A model generated the notes under the pieces. That model did not search any database. It was not told the origin of the DNA and saw only the letters and a list, made by a program, of their open reading frames with translations. From contig CAZSHN010000025.1 in NCBI GenBank assembly GCA_964607015.1, forward strand, positions 1-5,182: DNA of 5,182 bases, given 5' to 3'. Each line of letters starts with the position of its first letter. Positions within the stretch are counted from its first letter, which is position 1. Source of the DNA: CAYUNN01 sp964607015 (lineage in GTDB: Bacteria > Patescibacteriota > Minisyncoccia > Minisyncoccales > JAGGXC01). Both the position numbers and the translations under genes were made by a program. Shown piece by piece: positions 1 to 5,182 of the stretch.

Positions 1-594
1 TATTATAGAGAAGTTATATAATCCGTGCAAGAAAGTAGAAATAGAGATACCGATTACTACTAGCTTAACTTTATGGTTCTTTCTAAGGAAAGACAGAGCT
101 AAGAAAAATCCAATTAATCCTGAAGCTAAAGCGTGAAGGAAAGTCGCTCCAATAAATCTAAAAAGGGCCAGTGAAAGAATTGAAGGGATACTAATTGGTT
201 GAGTAGAAGGAATAAGAAAAACTAAAGTATTCTCTAGGGCAGCAAAGCCAAGACCAGCAATAACCATATAGAGCATGACATCGGTTGGTTCGTCAAAAGC
301 CCTGTCTCTTATTGCTCCTTTTCTTACTACTAAATATTTAAAATACTCTTCAATTAAAGCAACGCCGATAAAGATATTGATAAGAGTTTTTATAGTATTG
401 GGAATTTTCAAGTTTAGAGTTAGTTCAAAAAAGCAGCATTCAAAAGCAGCAGCTAATAAAGCAGCTGCAATTCCAAGCAGAAAGACTTTTACAATCACTC
501 TATTTGGTTCGGGATTAGCATCTTCTTTTAGAAAAAACAAAAGCCAGATGATGCTTGGCAGTATTCCTAATATGAAAAACAAAGAATAAGACAT
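1..594 (-). CDS. prsW: PrsW-family intramembrane metalloprotease, 3' end cut by window edge
   Basis: The reverse strand reads open from an ATG at 594-592 to the window edge, giving 198 residues without a stop, so the C-terminus is missing. The protein is very hydrophobic, with about six or seven membrane segments. All the motifs of the PrsW branch of the CPBP/ABI protease clan are visible in order: 'KEDANPEP' near residues 23-30, EExxK as E82-E83-K86, 'DEPTDVMLYMV' at 101-111, FxxxE as F117-E121, H154 in a helix after 'RFIGATF', and HxxxN as H190-N194. The glutamates and histidines are the presumed metal and catalytic residues. Bacillus subtilis PrsW cleaves an anti-sigma factor within or beside the membrane; the substrate here is unknown. 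The start is secure because an in-frame TAG lies at 615-613 and no other start codon falls between. The gene lies 46 bases after tsaD on the same strand. The plus-strand reading frame across 275-589 is a shadow of it. Confidence 0.9.
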   Translation of the reverse strand, partial: MSYSLFFILGILPSIIWLLFFLKEDANPEPNRVIVKVFLLGIAAALLAAAFECCFFELTLNLKIPNTIKTLINIFIGVALIEEYFKYLVVRKGAIRDRAFDEPTDVMLYMVIAGLGFAALENTLVFLIPSTQPISIPSILSLALFRFIGATFLHALASGLIGFFLALSFLRKNHKVKLVVIGISISTFLHGLYNFSII

Positions 595-604
595 ATCTTT
601 TCTT

Positions 605-634
605 ATTATATCCTATAATTTCTTTTTCTGAAAA
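605..634 (-). promoter_or_regulatory. Possible promoter for the PrsW gene
   Basis: On the minus strand a perfect TATAAT (610 down to 605) lies 18 bases after TTTTCA (634 down to 629), which matches four of six bases of TTGACA. Transcription would begin about 4 bases before the ATG at 594, giving an almost leaderless message. In so AT-rich a gap a TATAAT can occur by chance, and the gene may instead be read through from tsaD. Confidence 0.3.
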
Positions 635-640
635 TATTTA

Positions 641-1798
641 TTATTTAACTCTTAAATTAGAATTTGCTTTTAGGTTCTTTTGTTCTTTTGTTCCTTTTTC
701 CAGGTAAGAGAAATAAGAAGCTGCAGCGGTCATTGCTGCATTGTCTGTGCAGTATTTCTTTTCTGGTACAAACAGTTTCATCTTAGGGAAATCTTTGTTT
801 AGACTCTTTTTAATTTCTTTTCTTAATTTTTTGTTAGCTATTACGCCGCCACCAAGGATTAAGCTTTTTGCGTTAAGATTACGAAAAGCTTTAATAGTTT
901 TATGAACTAAGACATCAATAACTGCTTGTTGAGATTGATAGCATGCTTGTTGAATATATTCTTTGCTTTCTCTTTCTTTTTTGCTTCTTTTTTTGAAATC
1001 ATAAAGAACAGCTGTTTTTAATCCCGAAAAGCTAAAATCGTAATTTTTAGTGTTAATCATTGGGCGAGGAAATACTATTTCTTCTTTTTTCTTTTTATAA
1101 TCCTTTGCTATTTTTTCAATAATTGGTCCTCCTGGATATTCTAATCCTAATATTCTTGCTATTTTATCTAGACATTCTCCTGCGGCATCGTCTCTTGTTT
1201 CTCCTATTATTTTATAGCTTTTAGTATTTTTGATATGCATTAATTGAGTGTGCCCCCCTGAAACTACCAAACAAATTGCGGGGAAGGTGCTTTTGAGATC
1301 AATTTTCTTGTTTAAAAAACTTGCAAAAATATGTCCCTTGATATGATTTACTGGAATAATTGGAATTTTCCAATAAGAAGATAATGCTCTAGCAAAGTTT
1401 ATTCCCACCCAAAGACAAGGTTCTAGTCCTGGTCCTTGAGTTACAGAAATGAAGTCTATATTTGGTTTTTTAATCTTTGGAATTTCTTTTAGGAAAAGCT
1501 TTAGCAATTCAGGTTCTCTTTCTAATATTTTTTCTATTTCTTTTTTGTTTATTTCTTTTTCCTTTTGCTTCTTGAATAATTTTGCTTTTTTAAGAGATTC
1601 TTTGAAAACAGGAATTAAATTCTTTTTATGCTCTCTTTTTGCAAGAGAAGGATAGACTCCTCCCCATTCTTTATGAATTTCAATTTGAGAAGATATTATA
1701 TTAGATAACACTTTAAAAGAAACCCTCTTTTTTCCAGAGGCTTTAATTATTGCGACAGAAGTATCGTCGCAAGAGGTTTCTATACTTAAAATATTCAT
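641..1798 (-). CDS. tsaD: tRNA N6-adenosine threonylcarbamoyltransferase TsaD
   Basis: TsaD transfers the threonylcarbamoyl group from threonylcarbamoyl-AMP to A37 of tRNAs that read ANN codons (t6A), in the cytoplasm, with TsaB and usually TsaE; neither partner is in the window. The 385 residues cover the whole ASKHA-fold family: 'SIETSCDDTSVAI' at 5-17, 'GGVYPSLAKREH' at 46-57, the metal-binding HxxxH as H152 and H156, 'VSGGHTQL' at 179-186, 'GETRDDAAGECLDK' at 199-212, 'YPGGP' at 221-225, 'FSFSGLKTAV' at 255-264, 'LGGGV' at 315-319 and 'TDNAAM' at 351-356, where D352 is the third metal ligand. It is about 40 residues longer than the E. coli enzyme because of a Lys/Glu-rich insertion at about 72-112. 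The usual 'GLVGSLLVG' is replaced by 'GLEPCLWVG' at 124-132. Both features recall Parcubacteria orthologs. The ATG matches the family's normal N-terminus (MNILSIETSCD). No Shine-Dalgarno sequence is visible. It diverges from the tRNA-Glu gene and is followed by prsW. Confidence 0.97.
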   Translation of the reverse strand: MNILSIETSCDDTSVAIIKASGKKRVSFKVLSNIISSQIEIHKEWGGVYPSLAKREHKKNLIPVFKESLKKAKLFKKQKEKEINKKEIEKILEREPELLKLFLKEIPKIKKPNIDFISVTQGPGLEPCLWVGINFARALSSYWKIPIIPVNHIKGHIFASFLNKKIDLKSTFPAICLVVSGGHTQLMHIKNTKSYKIIGETRDDAAGECLDKIARILGLEYPGGPIIEKIAKDYKKKKEEIVFPRPMINTKNYDFSFSGLKTAVLYDFKKRSKKERESKEYIQQACYQSQQAVIDVLVHKTIKAFRNLNAKSLILGGGVIANKKLRKEIKKSLNKDFPKMKLFVPEKKYCTDNAAMTAAASYFSYLEKGTKEQKNLKANSNLRVK

Positions 1799-1821
1799 AT
1801 TATCTTAAATTTACCAATTTA

Positions 1822-1850
1822 ATAAGAGTTTGACAATTACTCCTTGTCAA
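1822..1850 (-). promoter_or_regulatory. Probable tsaD promoter
   Basis: On the minus strand a perfect TTGACA (1850 down to 1845) is followed after 17 bases by TCTTAT (1827 down to 1822; four of six bases match TATAAT). This predicts a start near 1815 and a leader of about 17 bases before the tsaD ATG at 1798. Another candidate is TTGTCA (1836 to 1831), 17 bases, TAAATT (1813 to 1808), which would give a nearly leaderless message. A GATAAT directly before the ATG (1804 to 1799) has no good partner. Confidence 0.45.
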
Positions 1851-1851
1851 A
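1829..1851. repeat. Perfect inverted repeat between tsaD and tRNA-Glu
   Basis: TTTGACAA (1829-1836) and its exact reverse complement TTGTCAAA (1844-1851) flank a 7-base centre, TTACTCC. Each arm contains a TTGACA or TTGTCA hexamer, so the repeat coincides with the -35 boxes of the divergent tsaD and tRNA promoters. It could be an operator for a dimeric regulator, or simply two -35 boxes facing away from each other. No T-tract follows either arm as it would in a terminator. Confidence 0.6.
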
Positions 1852-1872
1852 TTAATTTTTTTAGGTTAGAAT
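1844..1872 (+). promoter_or_regulatory. Promoter of tRNA-Glu
   Basis: TTGTCA (1844-1849, five of six bases of the -35 consensus) and TAGAAT (1867-1872, five of six of the -10 consensus) are separated by an ideal 17 bases. The predicted start near 1879 lies about six bases before the mature 5' end of the tRNA at 1885, as expected for a short leader removed by RNase P. This is the best-formed promoter in the window. Confidence 0.75.
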
Positions 1873-1884
1873 GTTTTTTGTATT

Positions 1885-1959
1885 GGCCCCGTCGTCTAGC
1901 CTGGTCCAGGACACTGGGTTTTCATCCCAGTAACCCGGGTTCAAATCCCGGCGGGGTCA
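1885..1959 (+). tRNA. tRNA-Glu, anticodon UUC
   Basis: The full cloverleaf can be folded by hand. The acceptor stem pairs 1885-1891 (GGCCCCG) with 1952-1958 (CGGGGTC). The D stem pairs GTCT 1894-1897 with GGAC 1909-1912. The anticodon stem pairs CTGGG 1914-1918 with CCCAG 1926-1930 around loop TTTTCAT, so the anticodon at 1921-1923 is TTC (Glu, codons GAA/GAG). The T stem pairs CCGGG 1935-1939 with CCCGG 1947-1951 around TTCAAAT. Bacterial GluRS identity features are present: U11-A24, U13-G22, A37, and a four-base variable loop lacking position 47. The discriminator is A1959. The next bases are CAT, so CCA is not encoded and must be added by the CCA-adding enzyme. A G-U pair at position 2-71 is slightly unusual. 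Confidence 0.97.
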
Positions 1960-1968
1960 CATATTTAG

Positions 1969-2000
1969 AAATCATGTTCTTGAAACATGGTTTTTTGTTT
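1969..2000 (+). terminator. Intrinsic terminator after tRNA-Glu
   Basis: CATGTT (1973-1978) and AACATG (1984-1989) form a perfect 6-bp stem around the loop CTTGA. A T-G wobble at 1972/1990 and A-T pairs at 1969-1971/1991-1993 can extend it. It is followed by a run of T from 1991 interrupted by a single G at 1997. The stem is not GC-rich, but its position 10 bases after the tRNA and the T-tract fit a rho-independent terminator that separates the tRNA from the next gene. Confidence 0.7.
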
Positions 2001-2027
2001 TTATTTATTCTTTTTGATAATAAATTT

Positions 2028-2036
2028 TGGTATAAT
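2028..2036 (+). promoter_or_regulatory. Extended -10 promoter of the DUF2339 gene pair
   Basis: TGGTATAAT contains a perfect TATAAT (2031-2036) preceded by the TGn extended -10 element. No good -35 box is found 16-18 bases upstream (TTCTTT at 2008-2013), which is normal for extended -10 promoters. Transcription would begin near 2043, leaving about 19 bases of very AT-rich leader without a Shine-Dalgarno sequence. Confidence 0.6.
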
Positions 2037-2061
2037 AAAAGAATATAATTAATAAAATAAT

Positions 2062-3942
2062 ATGATAGAACTTGGTATCTTAGTATTTTTTATATTAACT
2101 TTGTTCTTTTTATTTAACTTACATAACAGAATACAAAAATTAGAGAACTTGGTGGTCGGAAAAAAGACAGAATATGGCACTACTGGAGAAACGTCTCGAG
2201 AGCAGGTGTCGTTAGAAGAACAAGCTCCAAAAGATTTTGAAGAACTAGTTAGTTATATTAAAAAGCAAGCTAGGAAGGGTGTTAGTAAGGAAGATATGAA
2301 GAGATTTCTTGTAGCTTCTGGATGGGAGTTGTCTTATATTGAAAAAGCTTGGAAGGTTATGGTTCAATCGGTTCAGAAAAGTCAATCTGACGAAGGTGCT
2401 CAATCTGAGATGATTATGTTTGATAAAATTATTGAGTGGTTTAAAGAAGATTGGTTGTTAAAGCTTGGTGCGATACTCTTGCTTATCGGCTTTGGTTGGT
2501 TAGCCACCTATGCTTTTTTAAATAATTGGATTGGGCCAATGGGACGTATCACGCTCGGGATTATTGCTGGAGCTTCTTTTATTATTCTGGGATGGTGGAG
2601 GATAAGAAAATATATTCAGCAAGGTGGAGTTTTCTTGATCCTTGGCTCAACAACAATCTTGATTACAATATTTGCTGCAAGAGAGCTTTATGGTTTTTTT
2701 ACTCCTTTGTCTGCGCTTGCTGTGATGTTTTTAAGTACTGCATTTGTAGCTTTGGCAAGCGTGAAATACAATGATCGTAATTTTGCTTTAGCAAGTTTAG
2801 TTCTTGCAGGAATTGCCCCGTTGCTTACAAACGCTCCTTCTCCTAACTATATTGAATTATATTTATATCTATTTGTTGTTATAGTTGGTGCAATTTGGAT
2901 TGTCTTTTTAACAGGAAGAAGAGAGCTTACTTTCGCCGCTCTATTGCTTATTACGTTTTATAGTTTTCCGCACTTTATGTCTTCTACTTCGGCAGATAAA
3001 GATATTTTGTTGCTTTTAGCATACGCCTTTACTGCGGTTTTCTTTTTAACTAATACTGTTGGGATCTTAAAATTAAAAACTAAAGAAATTATTCCTGACC
3101 TTGTGACAGCATCTGGTAATGGTTTATTTTTGCTTGCCTGGATTATGGTTGCTGCTCCTGATGACTGGAAAAGCTTGATAATTTCTGCCTGGATGATCGT
3201 GTTTACTGTTGGAGCATTTTTGATATTTAAGGTTACACAAAAACGTGAACCTTTTTATGTTTATGCTGGTGTTGGAGTTATGATGTTAGCAGCAGCGACA
3301 GCCGTAGAGTTAAAAGGCGCTGCTCTTACAATTGCTTATACAATTCAAAGTGGTGCCATTGCTCTTATTGCGTATAAGTTCTTGAAAGATATTAAAATAG
3401 CCGAAAGGATTTCTCTTCTCTTGATAATTCCTGCTGTTCTATCTTTTCAAAGTGTTATTTCTCCTGCTTGGAGAGAAAGTGTTATTAATAAAGATTTTTT
3501 TGTCCTTCTTATAATAGGACTAACATTTCTTGGAATTGGATTATTCTTTTCACGTTATATTCGTAAAACTGAAGATGAAGAATCAGAAAAGATTAATACC
3601 ATCTTGTTAGTCGTTGGTTCTGCTTATCTTTATATTCTTTTATGGCTATCTTTGCATGCAGGAATTCAAAACAATAATATTGCAGTAATGATTTCTCTTC
3701 TTGTCTATACTGTTGTCGGTCTTATTTCTTACTTTTATGGAATTAAGATTAAAAATGACCTTTTCCGATTTTATGGTGGGGCACTAGTTGGAATTGTAAT
3801 CTGTCGACTCTTCCTTGTTGATATATGGAAAATGGAAATGTCAGGTCGAATTATCACCTTCTTCTTAATTGGTGCTTTACTTGTAAGTACTGCATTTTTA
3901 GGGAGACAAAAACAAAATTCAAAAATGATTAAAAATAAATAA
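2062..3942 (+). CDS. DUF2339 polytopic membrane protein with N-terminal UBA-like module
   Basis: This 626-residue protein has four parts. Residues 2-20 form a membrane anchor, followed by a charged linker (21-57). Residues 58-100 form a small helical module of the pattern 'xxYIKKQxxKGVSKEDMKRxLxxSGWExxYIEKAW', which resembles the UBA-like 'Y-I-x-x-x-x-x-K-G-x-S...GW' units of archaeal and CPR proteins. From 131 to the C-terminus lie roughly 18 membrane segments. The start of this core ('WLLKLGAILLLIGFGWLATYAF', 131-152, then 'WIGPMGRITLGIIAG', 156-170) and its end ('RLFLVDIWKMEMSGRIITF', 582-600) are DUF2339 signatures. The family's biochemical role is unknown to me; a part in envelope assembly or export is only a guess. 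The ATG is the first possible start, since an in-frame TAA ends at 2055. The gene ends 4 bases before the next one, so the two are very probably co-transcribed and translationally coupled. Confidence 0.85.
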   Translation: MIELGILVFFILTLFFLFNLHNRIQKLENLVVGKKTEYGTTGETSREQVSLEEQAPKDFEELVSYIKKQARKGVSKEDMKRFLVASGWELSYIEKAWKVMVQSVQKSQSDEGAQSEMIMFDKIIEWFKEDWLLKLGAILLLIGFGWLATYAFLNNWIGPMGRITLGIIAGASFIILGWWRIRKYIQQGGVFLILGSTTILITIFAARELYGFFTPLSALAVMFLSTAFVALASVKYNDRNFALASLVLAGIAPLLTNAPSPNYIELYLYLFVVIVGAIWIVFLTGRRELTFAALLLITFYSFPHFMSSTSADKDILLLLAYAFTAVFFLTNTVGILKLKTKEIIPDLVTASGNGLFLLAWIMVAAPDDWKSLIISAWMIVFTVGAFLIFKVTQKREPFYVYAGVGVMMLAAATAVELKGAALTIAYTIQSGAIALIAYKFLKDIKIAERISLLLIIPAVLSFQSVISPAWRESVINKDFFVLLIIGLTFLGIGLFFSRYIRKTEDEESEKINTILLVVGSAYLYILLWLSLHAGIQNNNIAVMISLLVYTVVGLISYFYGIKIKNDLFRFYGGALVGIVICRLFLVDIWKMEMSGRIITFFLIGALLVSTAFLGRQKQNSKMIKNK

Positions 3943-3946
3943 AACT

Positions 3947-5125
3947 ATGAAATTTAAATATTTATTTTTACTTGCTATTATCTTCGTTGCTTTTGGTTTT
4001 TCTTTATCCTTGAACGCCCAGATGTCGCCACAAGATTCAATTTCTTCTATAATTAGTGCTTATCGTTCTTATAAAGAAATTGAAGATGTTTCTATAAATA
4101 ATCCAACAGTCGTCGAGGTTCCTTTTGATGTTGATTTTATTGAACGTTTCAATTTTGCTGTTTTAGATGAAAATACAAATTCTTTTCAACCATACTTTTT
4201 TAAGCAAGAAGTATTAATAAATGAAATACCAGTATCGGTCAATACAAGTCCAAGAGTTGCTAGTGCGAACAAAATGATTGACGAAAATACAAGAACATAC
4301 GCCGATTTTCCATTGCCAGAGAATACTCAAGGAAAAGTGCAAATTGTTTTGTCTGGATCCTCTCCTATTACTTCTTCTGCTTTAACTGTTTTACTTGATA
4401 ATAATGTTGCTCTTCCAACCTCTGTAGAAATTCGTGCGTTAGTTGGCAGTCAAAATAAAATTATTGTTGCACGTAAGAAAATGAACCAGCAAACTATTTA
4501 TTTTCCTCAAACTACTTCAAAGAGATGGACAGTTACTTTTTATTTCGGTCAGCCACTTCGTATTAGTGAGTTAAAATTAAGGCAAGATAATGTTACAAAA
4601 TCAAGTGTTAACGCTGTTAGATTTTTAGCCTATCCAAATCATTCTTATCGTATTTATTTTGACCCTGATAGGTTAGTTTCAGTACCAACGATTGCAGGTG
4701 GCAATCTTGCTAACGTGGAGGATGTAAAAGTTATTTCTGTTTCAGAAATTAAAGATAATTCAGATTATGTTATTGCTGACACTGATAACGATGGAGTCCC
4801 TGATATTTACGATAATTGTGTTAGTATTTCTAATCCGGACCAAGAAGATACGAATGATAATGGAGTGGGTGATTTGTGCGAAGACTGGGACTTAGATGGT
4901 GTTATCAATGTTAACGACAATTGCCCTGAAAAATATAATCCAAGTCAGAAGGATACTGATGGCGATGGAGCTGGAGATAAATGCGACGATGAAGATAGTC
5001 GTATAACCGAACGTTATCCTTGGATTCCATGGATTGGTATTGGGGCCGCCGCTCTTGTTTTAGTTATTCTTTTTGCTTTAACAGCAAAATCTATTGGCAC
5101 TAAAGAAGAAAAAGACCAAGAATAA
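3947..5125 (+). CDS. Secreted, membrane-anchored protein with DUF3999/discoidin-like region and thrombospondin type 3 repeats
   Basis: The 392 residues begin with a clear signal peptide (K2 and K4, a hydrophobic stretch 5-22, likely cleavage after 'LNA' at 24). Residues 55-90 ('VVEVPFD', then 'RFNFAVLDENTNSFQPYFF') resemble the opening of DUF3999 proteins. Residues 105-212 look like a galactose-binding/discoidin beta-sandwich ('MIDENTRTYADFPL', 'RWTVTFYFGQPLRISELKL'). Residues 278-349 are thrombospondin type 3 calcium-binding repeats, with aspartate-rich loops such as 'DTDNDGVPD' and 'DTDGDGAGD' and four cysteines at 291, 311, 326 and 346, the only ones in the protein. The 20-residue spacing suggests disulfides 291-311 and 326-346. 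A transmembrane helix at about 360-380 is followed by a short charged tail (KEEKDQE), so the bulk lies outside the cell (type I topology). No Shine-Dalgarno sequence precedes the ATG; its position 4 bases after the DUF2339 stop suggests coupled translation. The signal peptide, repeats and anchor are certain; the fold of 55-212 is inferred. Confidence 0.8.
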   Translation: MKFKYLFLLAIIFVAFGFSLSLNAQMSPQDSISSIISAYRSYKEIEDVSINNPTVVEVPFDVDFIERFNFAVLDENTNSFQPYFFKQEVLINEIPVSVNTSPRVASANKMIDENTRTYADFPLPENTQGKVQIVLSGSSPITSSALTVLLDNNVALPTSVEIRALVGSQNKIIVARKKMNQQTIYFPQTTSKRWTVTFYFGQPLRISELKLRQDNVTKSSVNAVRFLAYPNHSYRIYFDPDRLVSVPTIAGGNLANVEDVKVISVSEIKDNSDYVIADTDNDGVPDIYDNCVSISNPDQEDTNDNGVGDLCEDWDLDGVINVNDNCPEKYNPSQKDTDGDGAGDKCDDEDSRITERYPWIPWIGIGAAALVLVILFALTAKSIGTKEEKDQE

Positions 5126-5152
5126 GCATAAATTGGATATTTTTAGGATATT

Positions 5153-5181
5153 TTGTTGAAAGACTTGTTCTATGTTATTAT
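5153..5181 (+). promoter_or_regulatory. Likely promoter of the next gene beyond the window
   Basis: TGTTATTAT (5173-5181) is an extended -10 element: TGn followed by TATTAT, five of six bases of the consensus. TTGTTG (5153-5158) lies 17 bases upstream and matches three of six bases of the -35 consensus; TTGAAA at 5156-5161 is a better hexamer but only 14 bases away. No gene can be seen after it because the window ends at 5182. No hairpin terminator for the preceding gene is visible in 5126-5152, which holds only a tandem GGATATTTT at 5135-5143 and 5146-5154. Confidence 0.45.
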
Positions 5182-5182
5182 G

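Noticed and set aside
275..589. Open reading frame of 104 residues on the plus strand
   Set aside because: It lies wholly within the PrsW gene on the other strand, which has all family motifs; the plus-strand product is serine- and lysine-rich with no recognisable domain.
1449..1655. Open reading frame of 68 residues on the plus strand
   Set aside because: It is antisense to the lysine-rich insertion of tsaD; its Phe/Ser-rich product is the mirror of AAA/GAA codons.
1885..1959. Archaeal origin suggested by the 'TCTAGCCTGG' D arm and 'GGTTCAAATCC' T arm of the tRNA
   Set aside because: The Glu anticodon, the U13-G22 pair and missing base 47 fit bacterial tRNA-Glu, and TsaD and the sigma70-like promoters are bacterial in type.
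1830..2048. Open reading frame of 72 residues on the plus strand
   Set aside because: It runs through the tRNA-Glu gene and its terminator, and begins within the promoter palindrome.
2526..2774. Open reading frame of 82 residues on the plus strand
   Set aside because: It is a shifted frame within the DUF2339 coding region, Trp/Cys/Tyr-rich with no family resemblance.
5135..5154. Tandem GGATATTTT, 11 bases apart, after the last gene
   Set aside because: Only two short AT-rich copies are present, they form no hairpin, and they are likely chance in this base composition.

Overview
This is an AT-rich bacterial window with short intergenic gaps, most likely from a Candidate Phyla Radiation (Patescibacteria) genome, probably Parcubacteria-like. 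Four points support this: a TsaD with the lysine-rich insertion and 'GPGLEP..WVG' variant I associate with Parcubacteria; a bacterial-type tRNA-Glu gene with no encoded CCA; start sites without a clear Shine-Dalgarno motif; and envelope proteins of the DUF2339 and thrombospondin-type-3 kinds that are common in these genomes. The assignment comes from recognition, not from a search. UGA is read as stop throughout, so the code looks standard.

Layout. The left part is on the minus strand. A PrsW-family intramembrane metalloprotease (594 down to the window edge, 3' end missing) lies 46 bases downstream of tsaD (1798 to 641), so the two may be co-transcribed. At about 1800-1884 is a divergent promoter region built around a perfect 8-bp inverted repeat, whose two arms supply -35-like hexamers for tsaD (minus) and for the tRNA gene (plus). 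tRNA-Glu(UUC) follows at 1885-1959, with an intrinsic terminator at 1969-2000.

The right part is on the plus strand. After an extended -10 promoter (about 2028-2036) comes a two-gene unit with a 4-base gap. The first gene encodes a DUF2339 polytopic membrane protein with an N-terminal anchor and a small UBA-like helical module. The second encodes a secreted, C-terminally anchored protein with a DUF3999-like/discoidin-like beta region and calcium-binding thrombospondin type 3 repeats. I expect them to act together at the cell envelope, but the function of such DUF2339 pairs is unknown to me. The last 57 bases hold what looks like the promoter of the next gene.

The housekeeping genes (tsaD, tRNA) are ordinary. 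The membrane pair at 2062-5125 is the most promising uncharacterised system here. I see no mobile element, CRISPR array or toxin-antitoxin module.
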